From Paenibacillus sp. FSL R7-0337 (lineage in GTDB: Bacteria; Bacillota; Bacilli; Paenibacillales; Paenibacillaceae): a DNA stretch of 64,000 nucleotides. Both the position numbers and the translations under genes were made by a program. Positions 9,266 through 18,959 of this stretch are shown piece by piece. A model generated the notes under the pieces. The model saw nothing but the letters and a program-made list of their open reading frames with translations, was not told where the DNA came from and did no database searches. The DNA lies in the NCBI RefSeq assembly GCF_037969875.1, contig NZ_CP150218.1, forward strand, positions 1,240,001 to 1,304,000, written 5' to 3'. Every line of letters begins with the position of its first letter. Position 1 is the first letter of the stretch.

Positions 9266-12106
9266 TTAGGCACCCTGCAGGGTGTCGATTTGTTTTTGCA
9301 TTCTTGTAATTGCCTTCTGCTGATCCTTCATGACGCTGGTCAGAACGGCAATGATATCCATCCCGCTGATCGCCCGCTGATCCGGATCGGCCAGAACAGC
9401 AGGTACTTCTTCCGCAATGAAGCCGAGGGTCTTTTGCTTGGTGCCTCCTTTGTATTTAAAAGAGACCGGATTTAGCCCGTCCAGCAGCTGCTTCGCTTCC
9501 TTGACCGGAATATCCGCAATATTGTCCTTCAGCTCGCGCGAGGACCACCAGTACATGCTGCCGTTGGCATAGACCCCGCCGCTGGCATGAAGATAGATGC
9601 GGTCGCCGGCATCATTAGAGACTCCGATGTCCAGCACGCAGTTCTCCCCGCTGGTCGGATAGTACTTGATCCAGGCCGAGTCGCCGCTGCCTCCGCCGGG
9701 ATCGGACGGGAAGATAATCCCGTTGTTGCCGCTGCCCGCGCTCGGGATCAGGGCATTTCTCACTTCCAGGCTACTGTGGACAGAAGCATAAGACCAGTCG
9801 TTGCCGTAATTGAGCACCAGATGGCTGCCATTATCAACTAGCGCCCGGCCGGGAGCCCCCCGGCGTCCGGGATAACCGATGCAGAAATCAGCGCAGCGTA
9901 CAGTGGCGGCGAATTCCTCAGCCACATCCAGCTTTTTGAATTTGCCGGCGAAGTTAAATACGTCTGTCTTGATACTGCCTTTGATCTCAAGATCACCGCC
10001 AATATAGGCGCCCCCCTTCACCTGCAGGGAGCCATTGACATCGAGATTGTCCCAGATGGAGACTCTGCGGACTCCCGACATCCCGTTACCCGCGATCATC
10101 AATGAATTGTAGTTCGTGGTATCGTTACTGATCTCGGCATTCTTGGGTGATTGACCCGTGAAGCCTGTCCATCCAGAGGTGAAGCGAACCGGATTCTGCC
10201 CGCTCAGAATACGCATTTCCCCTGCCACGTCCAGCTTGTCCGCAGGCTCCAGTGTGCCGATGCCCACATTACCGGAAGCTATCAGAGAGATATGGTCACT
10301 CCTGTCATTGGAGGTACCGATCTCCAGTGTGCAATCCTCGCCTGTACGGGGATAGTACTTGATCCAAGCCTGATCATACCCGCCTCCGCCCGGATTGGCC
10401 GGGAATATAATGCCGCTGTGCTCCCCGTTCCCCGCGCTAGGAATAATCTCCTGGGAGGCCTGCATTGTCCCGTTCACATACAGAAATCCGTTCACATCCA
10501 GCCGGTCCCAGATAGCGACCTTTCTCTTCTGCCCGGCAGAGTTATTGCCGACTATCATCAGGGCTTTGTAGTCTGTAGTATCGTTACAGATCTCCGCACC
10601 GTTCGTCTGTTTGTCGGGAAAGCCCGTCCAAGCCGAGGTGAAGCGGAGCGGGTTCCGGCCGCTGAGCAGGCGTACGCTGCCCTCGACATCCAGCGAATCC
10701 TCCAGTACCTTCTGCGGGCCGATGCCGACATAGCCGTTCTTATTCCAGGATAATGCCTGCTTGTCTGTGCGGGAGCCATCAGCATTAACCGTCCGAGTAC
10801 CGAGTGCCCCGCCGCTGCCGCCGAATAACACCGGACCCTCTACCTCTGCCGCAGCGAAGGGCTTCCCGGCGCCGAACCAGCCCAGGCCATGCGAATGGTC
10901 AACCGTGTCCGGGTTCGTCCCCTTCAGCAGCAGGATTCTGTCATCCTGAAGGGCAAGATCAGCATCACTGTACAGCTTGCCCGCTCCAGTGAAGCCTAAG
11001 CTCAGGCCTGATGGCGAAGACAGCTTACTGTGCCGGTGCAGCAGATCAGCGAATTCAGACTTGATCAGGCTGTCCCACTCGTTGCCGTAGGCAATGGTCT
11101 TTAGATCGTTGCCAAGCCCGGCCTTGAAGCATTTATCCTCCTCCACCCAGACAATCCGCGCATCATGCTTGCCCTCGTCGCCCCGGTATACCTCCAGACC
11201 GCCATCACGCGCACCGGGAAATACATAGTTCGGATCATCCGTGTTGGGGCTATTCACCTCGACGAAGCTGTTCATAATCCGCATCTCGCTCTGGGCCTTG
11301 TCCTTGCTCTTCAGAATCAGCTCGCCCTCAATCGTTAGCGCTCCGGCTACGCTCATAGCCCCGGTGAAGCGTGTCTCGGGAGCTCTGATCTCCAGCACTT
11401 TGCCAGCCTGCAGTGTAGACATGGACGGCATCGCTGCCAGAACGGCTTCACTCAGCCCCGCGCTGTCCATGCTGTCTTCACTCTGAACCGGGATTACCAG
11501 CTTCTCCGTGACCAGCTTCTTGCCGGCGGCACCGGCATAGGTTCTTAAGGGCGTCCGGGCCGCATCGCTGTCGTAATCGTATATACATGTACTGTCGATG
11601 GTAACTCCCGCCCCATCGGTACGGGGAACCACCCGGGCCAGAAGGATCGTGTCCGTCCCCTCAGGCTTGGTGGTCCCATACCTGATTTTCCCCCGCTCCC
11701 AGATATGGATCTGTTCCCCTTGTCCACGCTCGATGCTGTAGTCGGCCTTCACCTCTTCATAGCTGACCCAGATGTAGATATTCTCATTGGCGTTATACTC
11801 GGAGAGGTTGACCGGATTATCCGGATGCCCCTCATAGATCAGGATTTCCTGGCTGATGCTCTCATACTTCTCACCATTCTTGACCAGCACCAGATTCAGG
11901 GCCAGCCCCTCCGCAATGTTCACCTTCATGGATTCCCCCGGCTTCGCAGAGGGCAGTACCTTGAGCCCGCAGACAATCCCCCAGGTATGCAGATAGCGGT
12001 TATGCAGCCGCTGCAGGCGCAGGTGAAACTCCTGATCGAGCATGTAATCCTCAGCGTTCAGGAAGAGCCCGTCAAAGTAGCGCATTCTTCTTAATTCTTT
12101 TCCCAT
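9266..12106 (-). CDS. eCIS tail fibre with peptidase S74 chaperone
   Basis: 946 residues. The N-terminus (MRYFDGLFLNAEDYMLDQ, LHNRYLHTWGIVCGLKV) is homologous to that of the 1928-residue fibre, so both probably occupy equivalent baseplate sites. One module GLEVYRGDEGKHDARIVW.E is shared with the larger fibre. The middle carries two to three copies of a segment with NDTTxYxSLMI.GN.. and IIFPxxPGGG..xAWIKYYP, resembling phage fibre and dit-like repeats. The C-terminus is an S74 domain (SSRELKDNIADIP, LGFIAEEVPAVL) plus coiled coil. Its likely role is receptor recognition. RBS GGGAGG. Two fibres of very different length in one operon suggest either two receptor classes or a long/short fibre pair. 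Confidence 0.88.
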   Translation of the reverse strand: MGKELRRMRYFDGLFLNAEDYMLDQEFHLRLQRLHNRYLHTWGIVCGLKVLPSAKPGESMKVNIAEGLALNLVLVKNGEKYESISQEILIYEGHPDNPVNLSEYNANENIYIWVSYEEVKADYSIERGQGEQIHIWERGKIRYGTTKPEGTDTILLARVVPRTDGAGVTIDSTCIYDYDSDAARTPLRTYAGAAGKKLVTEKLVIPVQSEDSMDSAGLSEAVLAAMPSMSTLQAGKVLEIRAPETRFTGAMSVAGALTIEGELILKSKDKAQSEMRIMNSFVEVNSPNTDDPNYVFPGARDGGLEVYRGDEGKHDARIVWVEEDKCFKAGLGNDLKTIAYGNEWDSLIKSEFADLLHRHSKLSSPSGLSLGFTGAGKLYSDADLALQDDRILLLKGTNPDTVDHSHGLGWFGAGKPFAAAEVEGPVLFGGSGGALGTRTVNADGSRTDKQALSWNKNGYVGIGPQKVLEDSLDVEGSVRLLSGRNPLRFTSAWTGFPDKQTNGAEICNDTTDYKALMIVGNNSAGQKRKVAIWDRLDVNGFLYVNGTMQASQEIIPSAGNGEHSGIIFPANPGGGGYDQAWIKYYPRTGEDCTLEIGTSNDRSDHISLIASGNVGIGTLEPADKLDVAGEMRILSGQNPVRFTSGWTGFTGQSPKNAEISNDTTNYNSLMIAGNGMSGVRRVSIWDNLDVNGSLQVKGGAYIGGDLEIKGSIKTDVFNFAGKFKKLDVAEEFAATVRCADFCIGYPGRRGAPGRALVDNGSHLVLNYGNDWSYASVHSSLEVRNALIPSAGSGNNGIIFPSDPGGGSGDSAWIKYYPTSGENCVLDIGVSNDAGDRIYLHASGGVYANGSMYWWSSRELKDNIADIPVKEAKQLLDGLNPVSFKYKGGTKQKTLGFIAEEVPAVLADPDQRAISGMDIIAVLTSVMKDQQKAITRMQKQIDTLQGA

Positions 12107-12134
12107 GATTCGCTTGCCTCCCGGTCTATAATCT

Positions 12135-12884
12135 CTATTGCTCTGTCATTCCCCCGACTAAGGTCTCCATCCCCACACGCCCATAGACCCCCAGACGCAT
12201 AGACGGGACTTCAATATTCAAGCTGGAATTGGTGTAAAAGGGCCGCTCCTTCCGGATCACCTCCTGCAGATTCCGCACCTTCTGCTGCAGCAGGCTCCGG
12301 CTGTACGCCGGGAGAATGATATGGACGGAGAAGTAGCTCGGCTCGGCCGCCCCAACCATCGTATTGATGCCTATACGCCGGGCATTACCGAGACGGACAG
12401 GCTCCTCGTAGCTATAGATATGGATGGCCGCCTCTTCACCGGCGTGAACCTGCAAATATTCGGCCAGACCGCCCAGGGTTCCGCGTTTCTTATAGAGCTG
12501 GACGATGCTGCTGATCAGCTTGCGGTTAACGGTGCTGCGGGTGTCCGCAAGCGGAAGAATCTGCGTAGGGGCAAGCGTGCGCTCCTGGTTATCCTCCTCA
12601 CCATCATACTCCACACCTTCCGCCAACTGGAGGCCTACCCAGCCTGCAAGCCAGGGCAGAAACTGCGAGGGAGCCGTCTGCGGATCGAAGTATTGTTGCA
12701 ATCCGTCCAGCAAAGCTTCCATTCCCGCAGATTCCGCGCCTGCCGTCCCCGTATTGCCCGAGAGCATGGCTTCGAAGGCCTTCAGGAACCGTCCCAGAAA
12801 AAACTGTTCATCCGGCTCCCCCGATTTCTGCTGGAACACCCGGGGGAGATACTCGACATAACTGTATCCGTCTGTCTTGCTCAT
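12135..12884 (-). CDS. Phage tail protein I-like baseplate protein
   Basis: 249 residues. N-terminal YVEYLPRVFQ is followed by LGRFLKAFEAMLSG, ...YFDPQTAPSQFLPWLAGWVGLQL, and VQLYKKRGTLGGLAEYLQVHAGE. This is the classic arrangement of the P2 gpI / phage tail protein I family as found in eCIS loci, where it links the baseplate wedge to the fibres. The ATG overlaps the TGA of the upstream baseplate gene (ATGA), indicating translational coupling. It lies directly before the first fibre gene, consistent with that linking role. Length is usual for eCIS members. Confidence 0.86.
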   Translation of the reverse strand: MSKTDGYSYVEYLPRVFQQKSGEPDEQFFLGRFLKAFEAMLSGNTGTAGAESAGMEALLDGLQQYFDPQTAPSQFLPWLAGWVGLQLAEGVEYDGEEDNQERTLAPTQILPLADTRSTVNRKLISSIVQLYKKRGTLGGLAEYLQVHAGEEAAIHIYSYEEPVRLGNARRIGINTMVGAAEPSYFSVHIILPAYSRSLLQQKVRNLQEVIRKERPFYTNSSLNIEVPSMRLGVYGRVGMETLVGGMTEQ

Positions 12885-13753
12885 GCTTCCACCTCAATCT
12901 TCAGGTCCTTCAGCTTAAATAACTGGAACGGCAGCAGGTCAGGCGAGTCCAGGTTCACGCTGGTCACATGATCAATGCCGGCGATTCCCTCTACCAGATG
13001 ATACAGATCCGAGGCGTACAGCTTCCTCCCCGGAAGCCAGCCCTGTCCGTGCTCCCCCCCGTTAACCGGGTCCAGAAACTGTGCAATGCTGCCATGGACG
13101 ATGCTTCCGATGCTCTGATTCCCGGCGGCAACCGTCATCTCAATCACAACATCCCGGTAATCTGGCTCAACAACATGGACTCGGGTCGTCAGCAGCTTGC
13201 TCTGCTCCAGGATGGCTTTAACCTGTTGCTTGATCTCCGCCATGTCTCTGCGCAGATCCTGCTGATTCGCGGTCTGGAGCACCAGAACTACGGACACATG
13301 CCCGAAGGCTTCTTTATCCCGCCCGGTGCCGTTCTCCATATCCGTATTAATCAGACAGAGCGTACGGACCGCAAGGTCTGGATACGTGGTCCGAATCCCC
13401 GGGATATCCAGCAGGCTCTGCCTCGCCAGCAGCTGGTAATCTTCTGCCGTCACAGCCCTATAGCATTCGGAGAACTGCTTCGCCCCGCGGGATATTCCGC
13501 TGGCGAGCTCCTCCCCGTCCTCCAGGGTGATACCAAGCAGCTTGAGGAACTGCTGCCTGCTCTCATCGGTCACCTGGTCAAGCCTGTAGAGAACCATCTC
13601 CGTGAAATAGGCGAACAGCTCCACCAGGGTAATGCCGGGATCGGAGGGATTATAGTTCGTCCAATCCGGATCGTAGAGCGGAATCAGCGCAGTGGCATCG
13701 GCCACAAGCTGGTCAAAGCTAAGATCATCCAGCTTCATTACTGGAAGCGGCAT
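12881..13753 (-). CDS. Baseplate J-like protein (short, eCIS type)
   Basis: 290 residues. The N-terminal segment PLYDPDWTNYNPSDPGITLVELFAYFTE (about 22-50) is the eCIS version of the gpJ/gp6-like wedge domain. The middle has ITSGxx-like wedge loops (AVTAEDYQLLARQSLLDIPGI), and the C-terminus has VVIEMTVAAG and GRKLYASDLYHLVEGIAGIDHV, matching the end of baseplate J proteins. It is shorter than most J-like proteins and lies next to a 1217-residue relative, so the two probably form a heteromeric wedge like the paired proteins Pvc11/Pvc12. Stop and start overlap with the tail I gene. Confidence 0.85.
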   Translation of the reverse strand: MPLPVMKLDDLSFDQLVADATALIPLYDPDWTNYNPSDPGITLVELFAYFTEMVLYRLDQVTDESRQQFLKLLGITLEDGEELASGISRGAKQFSECYRAVTAEDYQLLARQSLLDIPGIRTTYPDLAVRTLCLINTDMENGTGRDKEAFGHVSVVLVLQTANQQDLRRDMAEIKQQVKAILEQSKLLTTRVHVVEPDYRDVVIEMTVAAGNQSIGSIVHGSIAQFLDPVNGGEHGQGWLPGRKLYASDLYHLVEGIAGIDHVTSVNLDSPDLLPFQLFKLKDLKIEVEA

Positions 13754-13775
13754 AGGTTCTTCCTCCTTTCTGTAG

Positions 13776-16700
13776 TTACGGCTCCAAAGTATTACAATGC
13801 GGACACCGCACCACTGTGTCCGGAATACCGGACAGCCCCGTCAGATACCTCCGCTCTTCCCTGCGGATAGTCTCCAGCCCGCACGCTGCCGTGGTTGCGG
13901 TCAAATCATGCAGCAGGCCCGCCCGCTTATCCATAAGATACGGAAAGGGATGTTCCTCCGGCTTGTTCACCAGATGCAGCCCGCCGCAGATCAGCTCATC
14001 CTCTTCCAGATGAATATTGCCGCTGGTGAGGGTACGGATCTTGAGCGGTGTGGTGTTGATGTATTCATCCGTCCGGCTCAGGAAGACAATATCCTTCTCC
14101 TCGAATACAGCGGTCTTCACAACAAAGGTTACCGCCCCCGAATCCAGCCTACTCAGGATATACGTCCGGACCGTCAGATCATCCGTAAGATCAAATTCCA
14201 GATCGCTGCCCTCGGGATAGCTCTCTGCAAGCGGTTCTTCGTCAAGGGTCTGGCATTCGAGCATGTCACCGTCGATGGTGAGGACAATCAGCTCTACCGG
14301 CTTCCGGGATCTGTAGCGGAGCCTGATGATTCCGTTCTCCTTGAACCCTCTGAGCACCAGCGATTTCACTTCATCCCCGGCATCCACCGGCTCGGCAAGA
14401 GCAAATTGAAGCGCGTTGTCCTCAGAACGGACCAGACTGTATTTCGGATAAGCGGCCTGTGGCTTATACGGCCCGTTCTCAAGCGGCTCCAGCTTCAGCG
14501 TGAAGCATTGCACTGAAGCTTTGACGAGCACATCCGATACATAGTCAACACCCGGCGTATTCTTAATCACGGCATAGACCTCGGAGACATACAGGTTCTG
14601 TCCCAGCTCCCAGCCCTTGTTCCCGTCTGCGCCCTTCAGCGGATGAAAAAACTGCTTCAGGTTGTCAATGATCCGTCCCTCAGCTACCTTCCGCTGGTCC
14701 AGAGAGGTAAAGACTACGGTTGCCTCCACAGCAGTGCGGACATAGTCCGGGCCAATGACTTCAATCCGCGGCTCGGCGGTGTTTAGAGGGGCTGAGATCC
14801 GTTCACACAGATAGGCTTCAATCTCACTGCGCAATTCCTGGCTCGGGACCGGCCTCGGATCGTCCGTCTCCGGCACCACGATCAGGGTAGCTCTACCCGG
14901 GGTGAAATCCAGCTCCCGGTTCATAGCACTAAGACATTTCACCTTGGCGATCTGAGGCATCGCCTCGCGCACCAGCCATTCCATGTCCTCAGCGGTTACG
15001 CCCCTGTTCCAGCTCTTCAGCGTATGCGGCCCGCGAAGCTCAGCCTGCTCTGCTTCCTCCTGATCGAAGCCGCCGTCCGCCGCCACCGGATTAGTTACGG
15101 AATCCAGCCAGCTGTAGCTGTCCCATATCCGGGATACCGAGCCTGCGGCTACATTCCCGGACGCTCCGCCGCCATGCTTGTAGTCACACACGATGTTGTC
15201 TGTGCCCATAGGCGGAATCATGCCGCTCCGTCCATCCCCGAACATGATCATTCCGGTGCTTCTGTCCAGCATATAGTGCCTTGAATCTGAACCGGATACG
15301 GAGAACGTATTGACTTCCTCCCACGGTATCCATGTCCCCTGACCTGTGGCTTCCCGGACCTTGAGAAGCTGGCCGGGCAGCACGGGTATTTTGGACAACT
15401 GAACGGTCTGATTCTCCTCACCGTTGCTGGAGCCCAGAAGCTCTCCCGCAGCGGTATTGGAATTGCGGGCCCAGACCGCGTTAGCGAGAATAGCGTCCAC
15501 CTGCGGGACTATCTCGAACCGGCCTTCATCCAGCCGGGCACGTATCCAGTATTGCTCCGTGCCGAACAGCGGCCGTCTCGCAATATCTCCCGGCACGGCA
15601 AACTGCAGAATCTCCCTGCGGGTGAAGCCTCTGATCTCATCATTCACGCTGAGCGTCAGCCATCTTCTGCTGTCCCAATACTCCCACGCCACTACCGGAC
15701 GTCCCAGCTGTTCACCGGTTAGCGGAAAGAAGAGCGACACGGGCAGATCGCTGATATCACGATCAAAGCCCAGGTAGAAGGTCGGCTCCGTCTCGGTGCA
15801 CGGATAGAAGGGCTTGAAATATTCGCCTTCGTTGCGGCAGGCCGCCGACTTGTCAGCGAAGCTGAAGTTATTCTCTGTAAGCACGGTCTGCGGGTGCGCC
15901 TCCAGTGTGTAGCTGTAGGCTATACTGAGCTTACGGATGGAAGGCGGCGCGTATGTGGCCTGGGTCACCTTGAGCTTGGCTACATTGATGCTGCCTTCTC
16001 CCAGCTTGACCTCTTCATCCTGATATTCGTATTTCGCATCCTCGCCGTAATTCCCGCCGGTGATGCGGGCCCGGACCCAGTACTGCTCTTCACCGCCCAG
16101 CGTCAGCTTCTGGATACCCGGACAGACGAAGCTCAGCGTTCCGCTGGCAGTAAGGCTGCTGACCGCACGGAGGGCAGCGCCGCCATAAGCTGCACCGCCT
16201 TCGTCCGTTCTCTCCTCAAGACCGGTGATCGCAAGCCATTCCTGCCCGTTCCAATATTCCCAGCCGATTCTCACATACGGTGTGTCCGGCAGCTTGCTGA
16301 TCTCCGGCTCTGACAGCTCCACCCTCAGCGTAATCCGGGCACCCGGCTTCGAGAAGGCCTCCCCGCAGGCGATATAGAACGTATCATTGATTCTGGGCTT
16401 GTCCCCCAGCGGATAATAATCCTTGCCCATATCCAGCAGGTTCCCATTATTCACCGTCACATCCGGCGGGAGCGGCTGCGGACTCACCACGTTAAGCTCC
16501 AGGCGGATATCTTCGATATCCGGCATTTGCGTACCGGCAGTTATGGGCCTCTTCAGCTCAGCGAAAATCCATTTGCCCGGCCATTCCCGCAGCACCCCGG
16601 ACGGTTCGTACCCGGCCAGCGTCTTCGTATGCACGCCAGTCAGCCGGTCGAACCGGACCACCGCCCTCCACAGAGCATCTTCGTCCTCTTGTGCTTCGGC

Positions 16701-17429
16701 TATCGAGGAAGGATACAGCTGCACAGAATTCCCTTCATCATCGAAACAGAACCAGTCGATATGGTTCAGCAGATCTCCGGTTCTATCCTGCTCCGGCGCG
16801 GCCTTGCTCAACGCGGCTGCATCCGGCCTGTTGAAATAGACCGATAAGCTGCTGCCCGCTTCCTGGAATCCGAGCAACTCTGTATGTCCCAGATACAATC
16901 TGTGGACAACTGTCGAATCCCCCCTGAACAGCCGGGCAGGTCTGCCGGCAGCTCCCCCGGCTAGCAGATGATCCTGATTGCTCCATTGGTCCTCCTGCGG
17001 ATCGAGACTTACCGCCCGGACAGGCTGCGCCATAATGACGGTCAAATCCTTGTCCGTCTCAAAAACCACCTCCGCCCCCTGCTCCGGCTGGGCGGATACC
17101 CGGGTTCCGGCCGGAACCGTGTTATAGCTGCCCGAATCCGGCTTCAGCCGGAAGAGCAGCGGAACTTTGGCAGCACGGGGCGGAGTAGGATGAATGCCGA
17201 TCAGATTCAGGAAGGAGGTGAAATTCTTCGCAGGCGCCTGATTCAGCCGGCTGATCACTTTGCCCATCATCCCGGTGAAGATATGGACCAGGGCATCTGC
17301 CTTCTTGTCTGCCTCAAGCTCCGGCACATCCGTCCATTCCCGGCTGCAATATTGGTAGATTAAGCGTCGTAGCTCGGGAACCAGCTGTTCCTGTTCCCGT
17401 TTATCAATAATAGGCATTTGGTTTGGCAT
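13776..17429 (-). CDS. Large baseplate J-like assembly protein (Pvc12-like)
   Basis: 1217 residues. The N-terminal domain includes RLNQAPAKNFTSFLNLIGI, PLLFRLKPDSG and VPAGTRVSAQPEQGAEVVFET, as in 'putative baseplate assembly protein' of eCIS loci. A long insertion (about 150-650) carries repeated beta-sandwich modules with W.YW...W segments. The J-like core follows: GVTAEDMEWLVREAMPQIAKVKC, IEVIGPDYVRTAVEATVVF and GQNLYVSEVYAVIKNTPGVDYV (about 780-920). A C-terminal extension of about 200 residues ends in a CPHC pair, possibly a metal site. It overlaps the gp25 stop (TAATG). It should be the main wedge component of the baseplate. Confidence 0.88.
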   Translation of the reverse strand: MPNQMPIIDKREQEQLVPELRRLIYQYCSREWTDVPELEADKKADALVHIFTGMMGKVISRLNQAPAKNFTSFLNLIGIHPTPPRAAKVPLLFRLKPDSGSYNTVPAGTRVSAQPEQGAEVVFETDKDLTVIMAQPVRAVSLDPQEDQWSNQDHLLAGGAAGRPARLFRGDSTVVHRLYLGHTELLGFQEAGSSLSVYFNRPDAAALSKAAPEQDRTGDLLNHIDWFCFDDEGNSVQLYPSSIAEAQEDEDALWRAVVRFDRLTGVHTKTLAGYEPSGVLREWPGKWIFAELKRPITAGTQMPDIEDIRLELNVVSPQPLPPDVTVNNGNLLDMGKDYYPLGDKPRINDTFYIACGEAFSKPGARITLRVELSEPEISKLPDTPYVRIGWEYWNGQEWLAITGLEERTDEGGAAYGGAALRAVSSLTASGTLSFVCPGIQKLTLGGEEQYWVRARITGGNYGEDAKYEYQDEEVKLGEGSINVAKLKVTQATYAPPSIRKLSIAYSYTLEAHPQTVLTENNFSFADKSAACRNEGEYFKPFYPCTETEPTFYLGFDRDISDLPVSLFFPLTGEQLGRPVVAWEYWDSRRWLTLSVNDEIRGFTRREILQFAVPGDIARRPLFGTEQYWIRARLDEGRFEIVPQVDAILANAVWARNSNTAAGELLGSSNGEENQTVQLSKIPVLPGQLLKVREATGQGTWIPWEEVNTFSVSGSDSRHYMLDRSTGMIMFGDGRSGMIPPMGTDNIVCDYKHGGGASGNVAAGSVSRIWDSYSWLDSVTNPVAADGGFDQEEAEQAELRGPHTLKSWNRGVTAEDMEWLVREAMPQIAKVKCLSAMNRELDFTPGRATLIVVPETDDPRPVPSQELRSEIEAYLCERISAPLNTAEPRIEVIGPDYVRTAVEATVVFTSLDQRKVAEGRIIDNLKQFFHPLKGADGNKGWELGQNLYVSEVYAVIKNTPGVDYVSDVLVKASVQCFTLKLEPLENGPYKPQAAYPKYSLVRSEDNALQFALAEPVDAGDEVKSLVLRGFKENGIIRLRYRSRKPVELIVLTIDGDMLECQTLDEEPLAESYPEGSDLEFDLTDDLTVRTYILSRLDSGAVTFVVKTAVFEEKDIVFLSRTDEYINTTPLKIRTLTSGNIHLEEDELICGGLHLVNKPEEHPFPYLMDKRAGLLHDLTATTAACGLETIRREERRYLTGLSGIPDTVVRCPHCNTLEP

Positions 17430-17824
17430 TATTTCCCCACGCTTTCAAGGAAGAATGGATAGACCAGATTATATTTGCTGTTGCTGGCCCTGATCGAATA
17501 GTCAATGGACACCTCAAGCTCAGAGCGGTCTGAGCGCGGGGTGACCGTAATGTCGTCCACTTCAATGCGCGGCTCCCAGTTCTGCAAGGCTTCTTCAATG
17601 AAGCTTCGCAGCAAGGTTGCAGTGCTCATGGTATTGGGTGAGAACACCAGCTCGTTCAGTCTGCAGCCGAAATCCGGCCGCATGACCCGCTCGCCGCGGG
17701 CCGTTGACAGAATCAGAATAATGGATTCCCGGATGGAGTCTTCTCCACCGGAGGATCGGACGCTGCCCCGCTGGACAGCAAGTGGATACGTCCAGCCCCG
17801 TCCCAAAAAATCTACAACTTCCAT
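17429..17824 (-). CDS. gp25-like baseplate wedge protein
   Basis: 131 residues with the typical gp25/GPW signature: DFLGRGWTYPL near the start, SIRESIILILSTARGERVMRPDFGC (about 29-53) and the late ALQNWEPRIEVDDITVTP. Gp25 proteins nucleate sheath assembly at the baseplate in phage T4, T6SS and eCIS. RBS AGGAGG six bases upstream. It is followed without a gap by the large J-like gene, which is the usual order. Confidence 0.93.
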   Translation of the reverse strand: MEVVDFLGRGWTYPLAVQRGSVRSSGGEDSIRESIILILSTARGERVMRPDFGCRLNELVFSPNTMSTATLLRSFIEEALQNWEPRIEVDDITVTPRSDRSELEVSIDYSIRASNSKYNLVYPFFLESVGK

Positions 17825-17827
17825 CTC

Positions 17828-18223
17828 TCAGCCTCCTAGTAAGACCGTCCCCGCAGCAGACACTTTCCCTGCCGGAAGGTCGGCCGGATCATTGCATGTC
17901 ACCGCCGGATCACCGTTTCTGGCAGCCTTTTTCCCGTTGATGAATACCGTTGCGCTTCCGGCGCTGATGGTCCCCTTATTAGTCGGCGGCTTCTGAAACG
18001 GGCCTCCCTGCGGAACATGGGCCGGCGTATTCGTAGCCGTAGAATCCATAGTCGCTGCCGGCTGCCCCATAATCTTGACATTCGCGCTTAGCGCACCGTC
18101 CAGAATCCCCGTGAAGGGATGCGGCAGCGGGGTGGGAACCATTCCCCCTCCGGCCGGAAGCATGACGATATGCGTATCGGTCGCCAGAATCCGGTCCCCT
18201 TGCTTCGCTGCTGGCTGGCCCAT
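17828..18223 (-). CDS. PAAR-domain spike tip protein
   Basis: 131 residues from the ATG at 18223, chosen over the GTG nine bases upstream because the AGAGGGGG site fits it better. It starts MGQPAAKQGDRILATDTHIV and has the repeated Pro-Ala-rich turns of PAAR proteins (GSATVFINGKKAARNGDPAVTCND). PAAR domains cap the central spike with a metal-bound cone and can carry effectors. No C-terminal toxin extension is present here. It lies between the spike and gp25 genes, as in other eCIS operons. Confidence 0.92.
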   Translation of the reverse strand: MGQPAAKQGDRILATDTHIVMLPAGGGMVPTPLPHPFTGILDGALSANVKIMGQPAATMDSTATNTPAHVPQGGPFQKPPTNKGTISAGSATVFINGKKAARNGDPAVTCNDPADLPAGKVSAAGTVLLGG

Positions 18224-18239
18224 AGAGGGCACCCCCTCT

Positions 18240-18959
18240 CTAATTAATGTTGACCACAGATCCTTTGATCGTCATACTGGCGGCGGCTTTGACCTCCATC
18301 CCGGCCGAAGCTTCGATAGCGGTGCCCGCCGATGATTTCATTGCAATGGATTTGGCGGACAGGGACAGCTTGCCTCCCGCCGAGATTTCAATATCTGCAC
18401 CAGCGGATACCGATACCTTATTCGCCTTGCTGTTCAGAATGATCCGGTTCTTGCCTGATTTGTCGCTAATATGGATCTGCTCCGCGCCGCCCTTGTCATC
18501 CAGCTTGATTACGTGACCCTTGGCGGAGGTAAGCGTAATGCTCTCTTCCCCCTTGGTATCGGCGAACTGAATAACATGCCCGCTGCGGGATTTGAACAGG
18601 CGGATATTATTCTTGCCGTCCTTGTTGGTCTCCGGCGGTATGTCTTTGCCATTCCACAAGGAGCCAATGATATAGGGGCGGTTGACATCCCCGTTCTCAA
18701 AAGCTACCAGCACCTCATCCTCCACCTCCGGCAGGCAAAACGCTCCCCGCTCCTTCCCGGCCATCCAGGACGCCATGCGCGCCCAGTTGGATTCCGGCAT
18801 CCCCATCAGCGGGATCTTCACCTTCACCAATCCGGGGCCGGGCTTGTCCGCATGGTTCGTAGAGTCATTATTGATGACAATCCCCACCATTACGCCGAAG
18901 ATCCGTCCCTCGTTCATGATGCTGTCCATAAAATTACTAATTCCGGGTCCTTCACTCAT
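18240..18959 (-). CDS. gpV/VgrG-like spike protein with OB fold and beta-helix
   Basis: 239 residues from the ATG at 18959, which overlaps the stop of the upstream gene (ATGA). A longer in-frame start exists but would read far into that gene. The OB fold (about 15-100) includes GVMVGIVINNDS, PGLVKVKIPLMG, ARMASWMAGKERGAFCLPEVEDEVLVAFENGDVNRPYIIGSLW. The rest is a regular beta-helix with short polar repeats (HVIKLDDKGG, HISDKSGKN) ending in SMTIKGSVVNIN. This is the trimeric puncturing spike, the partner of the PAAR tip. It forms one functional VgrG unit with the gpD-like protein encoded just upstream. Confidence 0.93.
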   Translation of the reverse strand: MSEGPGISNFMDSIMNEGRIFGVMVGIVINNDSTNHADKPGPGLVKVKIPLMGMPESNWARMASWMAGKERGAFCLPEVEDEVLVAFENGDVNRPYIIGSLWNGKDIPPETNKDGKNNIRLFKSRSGHVIQFADTKGEESITLTSAKGHVIKLDDKGGAEQIHISDKSGKNRIILNSKANKVSVSAGADIEISAGGKLSLSAKSIAMKSSAGTAIEASAGMEVKAAASMTIKGSVVNIN

